Assembly (NCBI RefSeq): GCF_903819335.1
Contig: NZ_CAIJDE010000052.1
Coordinates: forward strand, 1 to 42,221
Direction: 5' to 3'
Source of the DNA: Flavobacterium panici
Lineage (GTDB): Bacteria > Bacteroidota > Bacteroidia > Flavobacteriales > Flavobacteriaceae
Length of the DNA stretch: 42,221 nucleotides
Shown: one piece after another, positions 23,734 through 31,304 of the stretch
Position numbering within the stretch: the stretch's first letter is position 1
Layout: every line of letters starts with the position of its first letter
Notes under the pieces: generated by a model
What the model saw: the letters and a program-made list of their open reading frames with translations, nothing else
Database searches by the model: none
What the model was told of the DNA's origin: nothing
Position numbers and translations under genes: made by a program

Positions 23734-24775
23734 TATTTCTTACGTATATTAATTCGTCGTTTTGAATATAAGTTTTAATGGCATTTTTCTTTTGAAGTTT
23801 TGGTGCTTTTGTGCCTTTTTCAAAAGTATTTTTTCCAACAAAAATTCTTGCTTCATCCCAAATATTCTGATCTATAAAAGACTGCAAAGTTTGTCTTCCG
23901 CCTTCAATAATTATAGATTGAATTTGATGCTGATATAAAACAGATAAAATATTCTCAATCATGTTTTCATCAAAATCAATCTTCTCAAAAATTGTATTTT
24001 CAGTCGAAACATTCTCCTCCGATTTCGAAAACACAATCGTTTTTACACTCTCATCAAAAACAAAACTATCTTTTGAAATTCGGTTGTTTTGATCTAAAAT
24101 CACCCGAACCGGATTGTTTCCTGACCAATCACGAACATTTAATTTCGGATTATCATCAACAACCGTCTGTGTACCGGCTAAAATAGCCTGCTCTTCACTT
24201 CGCCATTTATGAACTAATTGTCTCGAATATTTGTTAGTAATCCAAACTGGTTTGCGTTCCTGATCGTCTGCTTTTTCGGGAGCTAAAAATCCGTCCTGAC
24301 TTTCTGCCCACTTTAATATAATATAAGGTCTCTTTTTTTTGTGAAAAGTAAAAAAGCGTTTGTTGAGTTCGTTACATTCGTCTTCTAAAATCCCTACGGT
24401 TACATTTGCTCCCGCTTCAACAAGTTTCTTGATTCCTCTTCCTGCCACTTTTTCGTTGGGATCAACTGTTCCAACAATCACATTCGGGATTTCGTTTGCA
24501 ATAATTAAATCACAACAAGGCGGCGTTTTCCCAAAATGAGAGCACGGTTCTAAACTAACATAAATTGTTGCTTTTTTTAATAGCGATTTATCTTTTACAG
24601 ATCGAACCGCATTTACTTCGGCGTGTGGTTCTCCGGCTTTTTTGTGCCAGCCTTCGCCAATAATTTTATCTTCATAAACAATTACACTGCCTACCATAGG
24701 GTTTGGATAAGTTGTTCCAAAACCATTTTTAGCAAGTTCTATGCATCGTTTGATATATTTCTCATGTATATTCAC
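23726..24775 (-). CDS. ribD: Bifunctional riboflavin biosynthesis deaminase/reductase RibD
   Basis: A 349-residue enzyme for the second and third steps of riboflavin synthesis. The N-terminal deaminase has YPNPMVGSVIVY, zinc ligand His in GEPHAEVNAV and the PCSHFGKTPPCC pair. The C-terminal reductase has ILKWAESQDGFLAP, NKYSRQLVHKWRSEEQAILAGTQTVVDDNP and IIIEGGRQTLQSF. The GTG at 24775 (reading VNIHEKYIKRC) is chosen over a TTG 66 bases upstream, because the alternative N-terminus does not look like RibD and a TACTTTTG promoter box lies between them; the mRNA may be nearly leaderless. The end overlaps the HAD gene by 8 bases. Confidence 0.93.
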   Translation of the reverse strand: MNIHEKYIKRCIELAKNGFGTTYPNPMVGSVIVYEDKIIGEGWHKKAGEPHAEVNAVRSVKDKSLLKKATIYVSLEPCSHFGKTPPCCDLIIANEIPNVIVGTVDPNEKVAGRGIKKLVEAGANVTVGILEDECNELNKRFFTFHKKKRPYIILKWAESQDGFLAPEKADDQERKPVWITNKYSRQLVHKWRSEEQAILAGTQTVVDDNPKLNVRDWSGNNPVRVILDQNNRISKDSFVFDESVKTIVFSKSEENVSTENTIFEKIDFDENMIENILSVLYQHQIQSIIIEGGRQTLQSFIDQNIWDEARIFVGKNTFEKGTKAPKLQKKNAIKTYIQNDELIYVRNND

Positions 24776-24779
24776 CCTG

Positions 24780-24787
24780 CAAAAGTA
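24780..24787 (-). promoter_or_regulatory. -7 promoter box at the ribD start
   Basis: TACTTTTG on the minus strand, ending 4 bases before the GTG at 24775. If used, transcription starts at or just after the start codon, so the message would be leaderless or a later start would be used. Confidence 0.4.
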
Positions 24788-24871
24788 ATTATTTTTGAGT
24801 TTTGAGTCTAATATTGTAATTATTGTTGCGAAACAAAACAAAATGTTATGAAACTATCGGAAAAGTATTTT

Positions 24872-24879
24872 TATTTTTG
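24872..24879 (+). promoter_or_regulatory. -7 promoter box for the GNAT gene
   Basis: TATTTTTG matches TAnnTTTG, 22 bases before the ATG at 24902. No -33 box at normal spacing. Confidence 0.45.
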
Positions 24880-24901
24880 TAGTTACAAGTGAAAAAATAA
24901 A

Positions 24902-25393
24902 ATGAGAAATTGGGTTATCAGAAAAATTAAAAAAGAAGACAATCAAGCAGTTGCAAAATTAATACGATCGGTTTTTGACGAAATGGAAATTCCAAAAGTG
25001 GGAACTGCTTATGAAGATCCATATTTAGATTTAATGTTTGAAGAATACAATAAACCGCAATCAATCTATTTTGTAGTTGAAAGTGAAGGCGAAATTTTAG
25101 GCTGTGCCGGAATTGCTCCGTTAGAAAATGGAGATCCTAAAATTTGCGAATTGCAAAAAATGTATTTCTTACCAGAAGTCCGCGGATTAGGTATTGGAAG
25201 TAAAATGATGGATGAATGTCTAAATGAAGCAAAGAATTTTGGTTTTGAAAAATGTTACATAGAAACAATGCCGTTTATGCACGCGGCACAAAAATTATAT
25301 AGAAAATCAGGTTTTGAATATTTAGATGCGCCAATGGGGTGTACCGGGCATAATTCTTGCCCAGTATGGATGTTGAAAGATTTGCAGAACTAA
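24902..25393 (+). CDS. GNAT acetyltransferase
   Basis: A 163-residue GNAT protein. The acetyl-CoA signature is at about 93-106 (FLPEVRGLGIGSKMMDECL, R-x-x-G-x-G), followed by FGFEKCYIETMPFMHAAQKLYRKSGFEYL. The C-terminus has GCTGHNSCPVWMLKDL, with a Gly-His and Cys pair seen in a common Bacteroidetes subgroup. Substrate unknown. It is divergent from ribD and has its own promoter box. The next gene, prmC, has its own promoter, so this is probably a single-gene unit. Confidence 0.87.
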   Translation: MRNWVIRKIKKEDNQAVAKLIRSVFDEMEIPKVGTAYEDPYLDLMFEEYNKPQSIYFVVESEGEILGCAGIAPLENGDPKICELQKMYFLPEVRGLGIGSKMMDECLNEAKNFGFEKCYIETMPFMHAAQKLYRKSGFEYLDAPMGCTGHNSCPVWMLKDLQN

Positions 25394-25406
25394 TTAATAA
25401 ATTGAT

Positions 25407-25441
25407 TTTGTAAATACTTATATGAAGAATAATTAGCTTTG
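25407..25441 (+). promoter_or_regulatory. Promoter of prmC (-33 and -7 boxes)
   Basis: TTTG at 25407-25410 and TAGCTTTG at 25434-25441 with 23 bases between, within the usual range for Bacteroidetes promoters. Lies 27 bases before the prmC ATG. Confidence 0.5.
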
Positions 25442-25468
25442 GCTGAAAAATAATACGCAATAAACGCA

Positions 25469-26335
25469 ATGAAAATCAAACAATATCGTACTCAGTTTAT
25501 TAAAGAGTTATCTCCTTTGTACGATGCGTACGAAGCAGAAAGTTTTTTCTATTTAATTCTAGAAGATAAACATAAACTGCGTCAAATAGATTTAGCTTTA
25601 AATCACGAATTATTTTTTTCTGAGTCTGATTTTGCTGTTTGGGATTTATTATTAGCACAGCTGAAAAGAGAAGTTCCAATTCAGTATTTATTAGGTAAAA
25701 CCAGTTTTTATGGTTTAGAATTTGAAGTAAACGAAAATGTTTTGATTCCGAGACCGGAAACAGAAGAATTGGTCGAATGGATTATTAACGAAAATAAACC
25801 GCTCGACAAAACGAAAAAACTAAAAATTCTTGATATCGGAACCGGAAGTGGATGCATTGCTATTTCGCTGGCTAAAAATCTGCCAAATGCAGATGTATAT
25901 GCTATTGATGTTTCAAAAAAAGCAATAGAAACGGCAAAACGAAATGCAAACAGAAATAAGGTAGATGTTACTTTTATGTTTCAGGATATTTTGGAAACAC
26001 AAGAATTGAAATGTCAGTTTGACGTAATTGTTTCAAATCCGCCTTATGTGCGAAATCTTGAAAAAGAAGAAATAAAGAAAAATGTTCTCGACTACGAACC
26101 GCATTTAGCATTGTTTGTAGACGATAATGATGCATTGGTTTTTTACAGAAAAATAGCTTCTTTAGCGCATAATAATCTCTTGGAAAACGGACAATTGTAC
26201 TTTGAAATCAATCAGTATTTAGGAAAAGAAATGATCGATTTATTAGGTAAAATGGATTTTATAAACATCGATCTTAGAAAAGATATCTACGATAACGACC
26301 GTATGATTTCCTGCAAGGTTTCCAAAACCTTGTAG
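25469..26335 (+). CDS. prmC: Peptide chain release factor N5-glutamine methyltransferase
   Basis: A 288-residue methyltransferase (HemK family) that methylates the GGQ glutamine of release factors. The N-terminal helical domain ends near 85. The SAM motif is ILDIGTGSGCIAISLA, and the glutamine-binding motif VSNPPYVRN is complete. ENVLIPRPETEELVEWI is also typical. The last seven residues and the stop (SCKVSKTL, TAG) are encoded by a palindromic repeat that also ends the neighbouring reading frame, so the native end has probably been replaced by repeat DNA. The conserved domain ends before this, so function should be intact. Confidence 0.94.
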   Translation: MKIKQYRTQFIKELSPLYDAYEAESFFYLILEDKHKLRQIDLALNHELFFSESDFAVWDLLLAQLKREVPIQYLLGKTSFYGLEFEVNENVLIPRPETEELVEWIINENKPLDKTKKLKILDIGTGSGCIAISLAKNLPNADVYAIDVSKKAIETAKRNANRNKVDVTFMFQDILETQELKCQFDVIVSNPPYVRNLEKEEIKKNVLDYEPHLALFVDDNDALVFYRKIASLAHNNLLENGQLYFEINQYLGKEMIDLLGKMDFINIDLRKDIYDNDRMISCKVSKTL

Positions 26336-26341
26336 GTATTT
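26307..26341. repeat. CTGCAAGGTTT palindromic repeat, copy A (overlaps the prmC stop)
   Basis: TCCTGCAAGGTTTCCAAAAC followed by CTTGTAGGTA is an imperfect palindrome. It contains the prmC TAG stop at 26333-26335. Other copies are at 26776-26808 (same direction) and 26832-26863 (reverse). Confidence 0.85.
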
Positions 26342-26358
26342 TTATTCTATAGCTAAAA

Positions 26359-26803
26359 ATGAAATTACAAATTAGGAATTTTAATGCACATCAAAGATCT
26401 GAAAGATTTGATATCGAAATTCCTTCTGACAATTCTTCAGATTTAAAGATTTCCTATGTTGATTTTGAGTTTGAAGAAATACCAGAATATAACATTATTG
26501 CAAAAATTTTTCTCAATGAAAATAATGATGAATTAATTGAATTGAATTTTTTTCATTTCAAAAATTGATTACTCCTTAGATTTTCCTTTTTTTTATTTAC
26601 ACGAAAATTATATTTTAATTGTAGATGATCTATTTGCTGAAACTACAACATTTGATGGTGAGACAGTAGATAGAATTCTAAATGAGCAGCCTCATGAAAT
26701 AATTGAGTTTGAGGATTATTTTGAATTTGATATAATAGGAGTTGAAAAAAGAAAACTTATGAAAAATATTTCACATTCCTGCAAGGTTTTCAAAACCTTG
26801 TAG
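26359..26803 (+). pseudogene. Frameshifted small gene of unknown function
   Basis: The first frame runs 26359-26568 (69 residues, MKLQIRNFNAHQRSERFDIE...), then stops just after a run of seven T at 26547-26553. If one T is skipped there, the reading continues without a break through KIDYSLDFPFFYLHENYILI and an acidic stretch (TVDRILNEQPHEIIEFEDYF) to a TAG at 26803, giving about 147 residues. Both halves have the acidic, aromatic-rich look of a small cytoplasmic protein; similar acidic proteins are sometimes immunity or DUF proteins, but I do not recognise this one. The last residues (SCKVFKTL) come from palindromic repeat copy B. Either a recent frameshift or a sequencing error in the T run. 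Confidence 0.7.
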
Positions 26804-26808
26804 GTATT
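26776..26808. repeat. CTGCAAGGTTT palindromic repeat, copy B
   Basis: TTCCTGCAAGGTTTTCAAAA followed by CCTTGTAGGTA. Nearly identical to copy A and holding the TAG that ends the frameshifted small gene at 26801-26803. Confidence 0.85.
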
Positions 26809-26831
26809 ATGTTTTCATCGTTAATAAATTA

Positions 26832-26863
26832 AACCTACAAGGTTTTGGAAACCTTGCAGGAAA
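26832..26863. repeat. CTGCAAGGTTT palindromic repeat, copy C (reverse orientation)
   Basis: AACCTACAAGGTTTTGGAAA followed by CCTTGCAGGAAA, the reverse complement of copy A with small changes. It lies 8 bases downstream of the ABC permease stop on the minus strand. Confidence 0.85.
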
Positions 26864-26871
26864 CGTGAAGA

Positions 26872-28116
26872 TTATTCATATCGCAAAGCCTCAATTGGAT
26901 CTAATTTCGAAGCTTTAATTGCAGGATATAAACCGGAAACAATAGCAACAATAAAACTGGTTGCAAAAGCAGCAAATATCGCTTTCCATGGAATTACAAA
27001 AGCAAAATCCATTATTCCGGCAAATGCACCGCCAACAACAATTCCTAATATAATCCCAATTAAACCTCCGATTTGACCAATCAATAAAGTTTCAATAAAA
27101 AACTGAACTGAAATTGTAACCTTTGTTGCGCCCAATGCTTTACGAACGCCAATTTCTCGCGTGCGTTCAGTAACCGAAACAATCATAATATTCATTAAAG
27201 CAATTGACGAACCTAGAATAGTGATAACAGAAATAATCCAGGCAGCCCAGCCTAAATATTGTGTAATTCCTAAAATTCTGTTGATCAAGTCATCGCTTCG
27301 GCCAATTCCAAAGTTATTATCACGAACCGGACTTAATTTCCGAACTCTTCGCATTGTACTTGTTGCATTGTCAACGGCTTCGTCTAAAAGTTCTTTTTTA
27401 GAAACCATAACACTTACAGTATAGTTAATATTTGGAGCGGTAAATAAAGAACGTGCCACCTGAATAGGAATTAAAACGCGTAAATCCTGACTGTTTCCAA
27501 ATGTTGAACCTTTTTCTTTTAAAACGCCAATGACTTTAAAACGTGCACCGCGAATTGAAATTATTTTATCAATTGGGTTCACATCTTTTAATAAACCTTT
27601 TTCAAAATCAGAACCCACAACGCAGGAATAAGTATTGTTATCAACATCAAACTGATTAAAAGAGCGTCCTAAAGTTGTTTCTAAACCGGAGTTTGAAATA
27701 AAATGTTCATCAACGCCTACAACTGTAATTTCAGGATCTGTTTTGGTGTCTAAATATTTTACTTCTGCTTTTGATGTTGCTGTAAACGAAAGAGAAGTTT
27801 CGGTAAAAGGATATTTGTATTTGTTTTTAAAAGCAACCGCTTCAGGATAAGAAATAATTGGATTTATGATTTCACGTTCGTTTCCGCCGCGGTTACGAAC
27901 TGTATTTTCATATTGATTAATATTAAAAGTATTCGCTCCCATCGAAGCAAAATTGGTCGAAACCGTGTTTTCAAGTGCCGTTACAACAGTTAAAATTCCA
28001 ACCAAAGCGGTAATTCCGATAGCAATAATTAAAACGGTAAGAATGGTTCGCAGTAATTGAGTTTTGATAGAACCAAAAGCAATTCGGATATTTTCTTTAA
28101 ATAATTTTAGCATCAT
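26872..28116 (-). CDS. MacB/FtsX-type ABC transporter permease
   Basis: A 414-residue permease with the MacB layout. One N-terminal transmembrane helix (about 18-40, LLRTILTVLIIAIGITALVGI) is followed by a large periplasmic domain (about 60-285, including TTLGRSFNQFDVDNN and VVGSDFEKGLL) and three C-terminal helices with the FtsX signature VTERTREIGVRKALGATKVTIS. Proteins of this kind work with an ATPase to move lipoproteins, peptides or toxins by mechanotransmission. No ATPase gene is adjacent, so its partner is elsewhere. The ATG at 28116 is chosen; TTG at 28122 and ATG at 28113 are alternatives. No gene-specific terminator other than repeat copy C is seen. Confidence 0.9.
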   Translation of the reverse strand: MMLKLFKENIRIAFGSIKTQLLRTILTVLIIAIGITALVGILTVVTALENTVSTNFASMGANTFNINQYENTVRNRGGNEREIINPIISYPEAVAFKNKYKYPFTETSLSFTATSKAEVKYLDTKTDPEITVVGVDEHFISNSGLETTLGRSFNQFDVDNNTYSCVVGSDFEKGLLKDVNPIDKIISIRGARFKVIGVLKEKGSTFGNSQDLRVLIPIQVARSLFTAPNINYTVSVMVSKKELLDEAVDNATSTMRRVRKLSPVRDNNFGIGRSDDLINRILGITQYLGWAAWIISVITILGSSIALMNIMIVSVTERTREIGVRKALGATKVTISVQFFIETLLIGQIGGLIGIILGIVVGGAFAGIMDFAFVIPWKAIFAAFATSFIVAIVSGLYPAIKASKLDPIEALRYE

Positions 28117-28294
28117 GACCAATTTGTCACGAAAATACGGTTTTTGTTACAAGTTTGTTTTCGAACCGCTATTATTTATTTTAAAAAGTAAGATATTTGC
28201 AGTCGATTTTAAATTAAATCGAAAGTTGGAAAGCCATAAAGTCGAAAGTGTAAAACCAACAATCAAAAAATTAAAAATAAAATAATTTTAAAGG

Positions 28295-28347
28295 TTTAGA
28301 TTTTAGATCTCAAAGAAATCTAAAATCTAAAATCAACAATCTAAAAT
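28295..28347. repeat. ATCTAAAATCTAAA inverted repeat upstream of hisS
   Basis: Perfect 14-base arms TTTAGATTTTAGAT (28295-28308) and ATCTAAAATCTAAA (28318-28331), then further ATCTAAAAT words up to the hisS start. Same word family as the spacers at 7845 and 36167. Confidence 0.75.
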
Positions 28348-28354
28348 AAAAAAA

Positions 28355-29782
28355 ATGGCTTCAAAACCAAGCATTCCACAAGGGACAAGAGATTTTTCGC
28401 CTGCCGAGGTGTCAAAACGTCAATATATTATTCAGACGATAAAAACTAATTTTGAAAAATTTGGTTTTCAACCGATAGAAACTCCTTCGTTTGAAAATTC
28501 AGATACTTTGATGGGAAAATATGGAGAAGAAGGAGATCGTTTAATTTTTAAAATCCTGAATTCAGGAAACTTTTTCTTCAATAAAAATAAAATTGAATTA
28601 CCGGAATCTATAGAATCACTTCAGGTTAATTCTGCCGAAACTATTGATTTAAGCCAAAGAATTGAACTGAATAAATTTACAGGAAGAATTTCAGAAAAAG
28701 CCTTGCGTTACGACTTAACAGTTCCGTTTGCAAGATATGTTGTACAGCACCAAAATGAAATTGAATTTCCTTTTAAAAGATACCAGATTCAGCCAGTTTG
28801 GAGAGCTGACAGGCCACAAAGAGGACGCTACAGAGAATTCTATCAATGTGATGCCGATGTTGTGGGGTCAACTTCACTTTGGCAGGAAGTAGAATTGGTT
28901 CAGTTGTACGATACCGTTTTTACATCTTTAGGTTTAGAAGGCGTAACAATCAAAATTAATAACAGAAAAATTTTATCTGGAATCGCTGAAGTTATTGGTG
29001 CTTCAGATAAATTAATTGATTTTACAGTTGCTCTTGATAAATTAGATAAAATTGGAGAAGACGGTGTAAAGAAAGAAATGATCGAAAAAGGTATTTCTGA
29101 AACGGCGTTGGTAAAAGTACAGCCGCTTTTTAGCTTTAGCGGAACTTTTGCAGATAAAATTAAGCAGCTTTCAGAATTACTAACTTCATCAGAAGAAGGA
29201 ATGAAAGGAGTTGAAGAACTAAAATTTATTTGTGACAATGTTGCAGTTTTAGGACTATCAACTGCAACTTTAGATCTTGATGTGACTTTGGCACGCGGAT
29301 TAAATTATTATACGGGAGCAATTTTTGAAGTCGCAGCTCCAAAAACGGTTTCAATGGGTTCTATTGGCGGCGGCGGAAGATACGACGATTTGACGGGCAT
29401 TTTTGGTTTGAAAAATATGAGCGGTGTCGGAATCTCTTTTGGATTGGACCGAATTTATTTGGTTTTAGAAGAATTACAATTGTTTCCGGAAACTGTTGCA
29501 GCGACTTCAAAAGCAATATTTATCAATTATGGAGATAAAGAAGCTTTGTACGCTTCAAAAGCCATTCAGAAATTAAGACAGGAAAATATAAAAGTAGAAT
29601 TGTATCCGGATAATGTAAAAGTTGGGAAACAGTTTCAATATGCAGACAAACGTTTGATTCCGTTTGCAGTAATTGCTGGCGATCAGGAAATTACTTCAAA
29701 TTCTTACGCTTTAAAGAATTTAGTGACAGGTGAACAGGTTTCGGTTGATTTCGAAGGATTGAAAAATGCTTTGTTAAGTTAA
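28355..29782 (+). CDS. hisS: Histidyl-tRNA synthetase
   Basis: A 475-residue class II synthetase that charges tRNA-His. Motif 1 region QGTRDFSPAE; motif 2 RYREFYQCDADVVG; histidine site GLNYYTGAIFEV and GGGGRYDDLTGIFG; C-terminal anticodon-binding domain (about 375-475) with YASKAIQKLRQENIKVELYP and QFQYADKRLIPFAVIAGDQE. Longer than the 424-residue E. coli enzyme, partly through an insert around residues 70-110 (FFFNKNKIELPESIESLQV), which looks normal for Bacteroidetes. Stands alone, followed by repeats and tRNA-Trp. Confidence 0.97.
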   Translation: MASKPSIPQGTRDFSPAEVSKRQYIIQTIKTNFEKFGFQPIETPSFENSDTLMGKYGEEGDRLIFKILNSGNFFFNKNKIELPESIESLQVNSAETIDLSQRIELNKFTGRISEKALRYDLTVPFARYVVQHQNEIEFPFKRYQIQPVWRADRPQRGRYREFYQCDADVVGSTSLWQEVELVQLYDTVFTSLGLEGVTIKINNRKILSGIAEVIGASDKLIDFTVALDKLDKIGEDGVKKEMIEKGISETALVKVQPLFSFSGTFADKIKQLSELLTSSEEGMKGVEELKFICDNVAVLGLSTATLDLDVTLARGLNYYTGAIFEVAAPKTVSMGSIGGGGRYDDLTGIFGLKNMSGVGISFGLDRIYLVLEELQLFPETVAATSKAIFINYGDKEALYASKAIQKLRQENIKVELYPDNVKVGKQFQYADKRLIPFAVIAGDQEITSNSYALKNLVTGEQVSVDFEGLKNALLS

Positions 29783-29804
29783 TATTTGAAGCGAAGTTTT
29801 TTTG

Positions 29805-29926
29805 CCACAGATTAAAAAGATTAAAATGATTTTTTTTTTCACGCAGATTTGGCAGATTTAATTTGATTTTTATATTAAATAAATTTGCTTTAATCTGCCT
29901 AAATCTTTTTTAAATCTGCGTGAAAT
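29805..29926 (+). repeat. CACGCAGATTT intergenic fold-back repeat, copy 2
   Basis: Starts CCACAGATTAAAAAGATTAA, then a T run and CACGCAGATTTGGCAGATTT, and closes with TTAAATCTGCGTGAAA, so the ends pair. Opposite orientation to copy 1 at 22981-23121. The rest of the stretch between hisS and tRNA-Trp (29927-30114) has a degenerate third piece at 30010-30063 (CTCAGATTGCCGAGATTTAA ... TAAATCTCTATGTGAAA) and no gene. Confidence 0.8.
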
Positions 29927-30114
29927 AAATTTTTTTAGTAACAAGCGAATAGATTTCAACGAATAGAAAAAAAACTTTTTTAGTTAACTATTTGGAACGA
30001 AGGTTTTTGCCTCAGATTGCCGAGATTTAAAGGATTTTCTTTTTAAATCTCTATGTGAAATAGTTGCTGGTAAAGAAAAAAAACTTTTAATTTGCCGACC
30101 TTAAGTTACAAGTT

Positions 30115-30185
30115 ACGGGCGTAGTTCAAGGGTAGAATAGCGGTCTCCAAAACCGTTGATGGGGGTTCGAATCCCTCCGCCCGTG
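30115..30185 (+). tRNA. tRNA-Trp (anticodon CCA)
   Basis: The acceptor stem ACGGGCG (30115-30121) pairs with CGCCCGT (30178-30184). D stem GTTC/GAAT, anticodon stem GCGGT/ACCGT with loop CTCCAAA, anticodon CCA at 30147-30149, and T stem GGGGG/CCCTC around TTCGAAT are all good. The discriminator is G, as expected for Trp. The 3' CCA is not encoded in full. Confidence 0.96.
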
Positions 30186-30192
30186 CAATATT

Positions 30193-30345
30193 TTTTACCG
30201 CAAAGAGCACAAAGCTTTTTACAAAGAATACTTAAAAACATAAAGTTCGCAAAGCTAAATCAATACAAAGCTTTGCGAACTTTTGCCTTTTTTAAAAAGC
30301 TTAAGAGTAAAAAAACTTAGCGTTCTTTGCGCTATTTTTTCAAGA
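30193..30345. repeat. CGCAAAG fold-back repeat after tRNA-Trp
   Basis: The outer words TTACCGCAAAGAGCACAAAG and CTTAGCGTTCTTTGCGCTA are imperfect reverse complements. Inside lies a perfect 15-base inverted repeat, AAAGTTCGCAAAGCT (30242-30256) with AGCTTTGCGAACTTT (30269-30283). No gene is read through this stretch. Confidence 0.8.
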
Positions 30346-30357
30346 TAAAAAGCATAA

Positions 30358-30393
30358 AAAAAAGCTTCGTCTCTGTAAGGCGAAGCTTTTTTT
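30358..30393. terminator. Bidirectional terminator between tRNA-Trp and grpE
   Basis: AAAGCTTCG pairs with CGAAGCTTT around an 11-base loop. It has a T run on both strands, so it can end the tRNA transcript from the left and a minus-strand transcript from the right. Confidence 0.8.
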
Positions 30394-30486
30394 AATATAA
30401 GGTAAACTTGAATTAATAATTATTTAGAGGCCTTAGCCAACCCTTAAATTCAATTTTGATAGGTAATAAATTTTTGTTCCCAATTT
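30358..30486 (-). ncRNA. Candidate small RNA, minus strand
   Basis: A TATCTTTG promoter box (plus coordinates 30493-30500) reads toward the terminator at 30358-30393 with no open frame between, predicting an RNA of about 125-130 bases. The inside contains a GGTTGGCTAAGGCC stem-loop candidate. It lies in the 463-base gap between tRNA-Trp and grpE. No homologue recognised; no -33 TTG box at normal distance. Confidence 0.25.
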
Positions 30487-30592
30487 GGATACCAAAGATA
30501 CGACAAACTAAATCGTAATAGTCTTAAAATTATAATAAATTTTTATTGCCTATTTTCGGTTTTTAAAACTCTCATAATTAATAAAGTGACAA

Positions 30593-30625
30593 TTTGACAT
30601 TTTATAAGATTTGGCAGTACTTTTG
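30593..30625 (+). promoter_or_regulatory. Promoter of grpE-dnaJ (-33 and -7 boxes)
   Basis: TTTG at 30593-30596 and TACTTTTG at 30618-30625, 21 bases apart, the best match to the Bacteroidetes vegetative promoter in this window. The leader would be about 17 bases. No CIRCE-type inverted repeat is seen, so HrcA control is unlikely. Confidence 0.65.
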
Positions 30626-30648
30626 CAATCCAACAGAAAGAAATAAAA

Positions 30649-31227
30649 ATGAAGTTTAAGAATATTTTTAAAAATAAAAGTAATATGACTACGGAAAATA
30701 CAGAATTCGATCAGGAATTAGATGATGTAACGTTAGAGAACAATGCCAACGGTGAGCAGTTAATTGTTGAAGAATTAAGTGTTGAAGAGCAATTAGCTCA
30801 AGACTTGGCAAAGGAAAAAGATAAGTTTTTGAGATTATTTGCCGAATTTGAAAATTACAAAAAAAGAACTTCAAAAGAGCGCATTGATTTGTTTAAAACT
30901 GCAAATCAAGAAGTTTTGTTAGCAATGCTTCCTGTTTTAGATGATTTTGACAGAGCAATGGTAGAAATCAACAAATCTGAGGATGAAAATTTAACTAAAG
31001 GTGTTGAATTGATTCACGAGAAACTAAAAAGCACTTTAGTAACTAAAGGTTTAGAGCAAGTTGACGTAAAAGCAGGAGATGCCTTTAATGCTGATTTTGC
31101 TGAGGCAATTACCCAAATTCCGGCACCGTCTGAAAAATTAAAAGGGAAAATTGTTGATGTTATTGAAAAAGGATACAAATTAGGAGACAAAATTATTCGT
31201 TTCCCTAAAGTAGTAATCGGAAACTAA
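30649..31227 (+). CDS. grpE: Nucleotide exchange factor GrpE
   Basis: A 192-residue co-chaperone that releases ADP from DnaK. A disordered acidic N-terminus (about 1-45) leads into a long coiled coil (EEQLAQDLAKEKDKFLRLFAEFENYKKRTSKER) and then the conserved core with LLAMLPVLDDFDRAM, GVELIHEKLKSTLVTKGLEQVD and a C-terminal beta domain ending GYKLGDKIIRFPKVVIGN. The ATG at 30649 fits the promoter; another ATG at 30685 is possible. It is followed by dnaJ 77 bases later in the same direction; dnaK is not in the window. Confidence 0.95.
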   Translation: MKFKNIFKNKSNMTTENTEFDQELDDVTLENNANGEQLIVEELSVEEQLAQDLAKEKDKFLRLFAEFENYKKRTSKERIDLFKTANQEVLLAMLPVLDDFDRAMVEINKSEDENLTKGVELIHEKLKSTLVTKGLEQVDVKAGDAFNADFAEAITQIPAPSEKLKGKIVDVIEKGYKLGDKIIRFPKVVIGN

Positions 31228-31257
31228 AAAATGCAAGTAAAATTCTAAAGCCCAATT

Positions 31258-31297
31258 TTTAATGTTGGAATTTGGAATTTGTGATTTGGAATTTAAA
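31258..31297. repeat. GGAATTTGGAATTT word repeat before dnaJ
   Basis: GTTGGAATTTGGAATTTGTG followed by ATTTGGAATTT. Same family as the long hairpin at 33522-33570. It creates an open frame in phase with dnaJ, but the true dnaJ start is after it. Confidence 0.7.
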
Positions 31298-31304
31298 CCT
31301 AACT

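Noticed and set aside
28900..29238. 112-codon frame on the minus strand inside hisS
   Set aside because: Shadow of hisS; composition is what reverse reading of that gene gives.
31272..31304. Upstream ATG giving an 11-residue extension of DnaJ
   Set aside because: The extension (MEFVIWNLNLT) is encoded by spacer repeat words; DnaJ proteins start at the MKKDFYEILG position.
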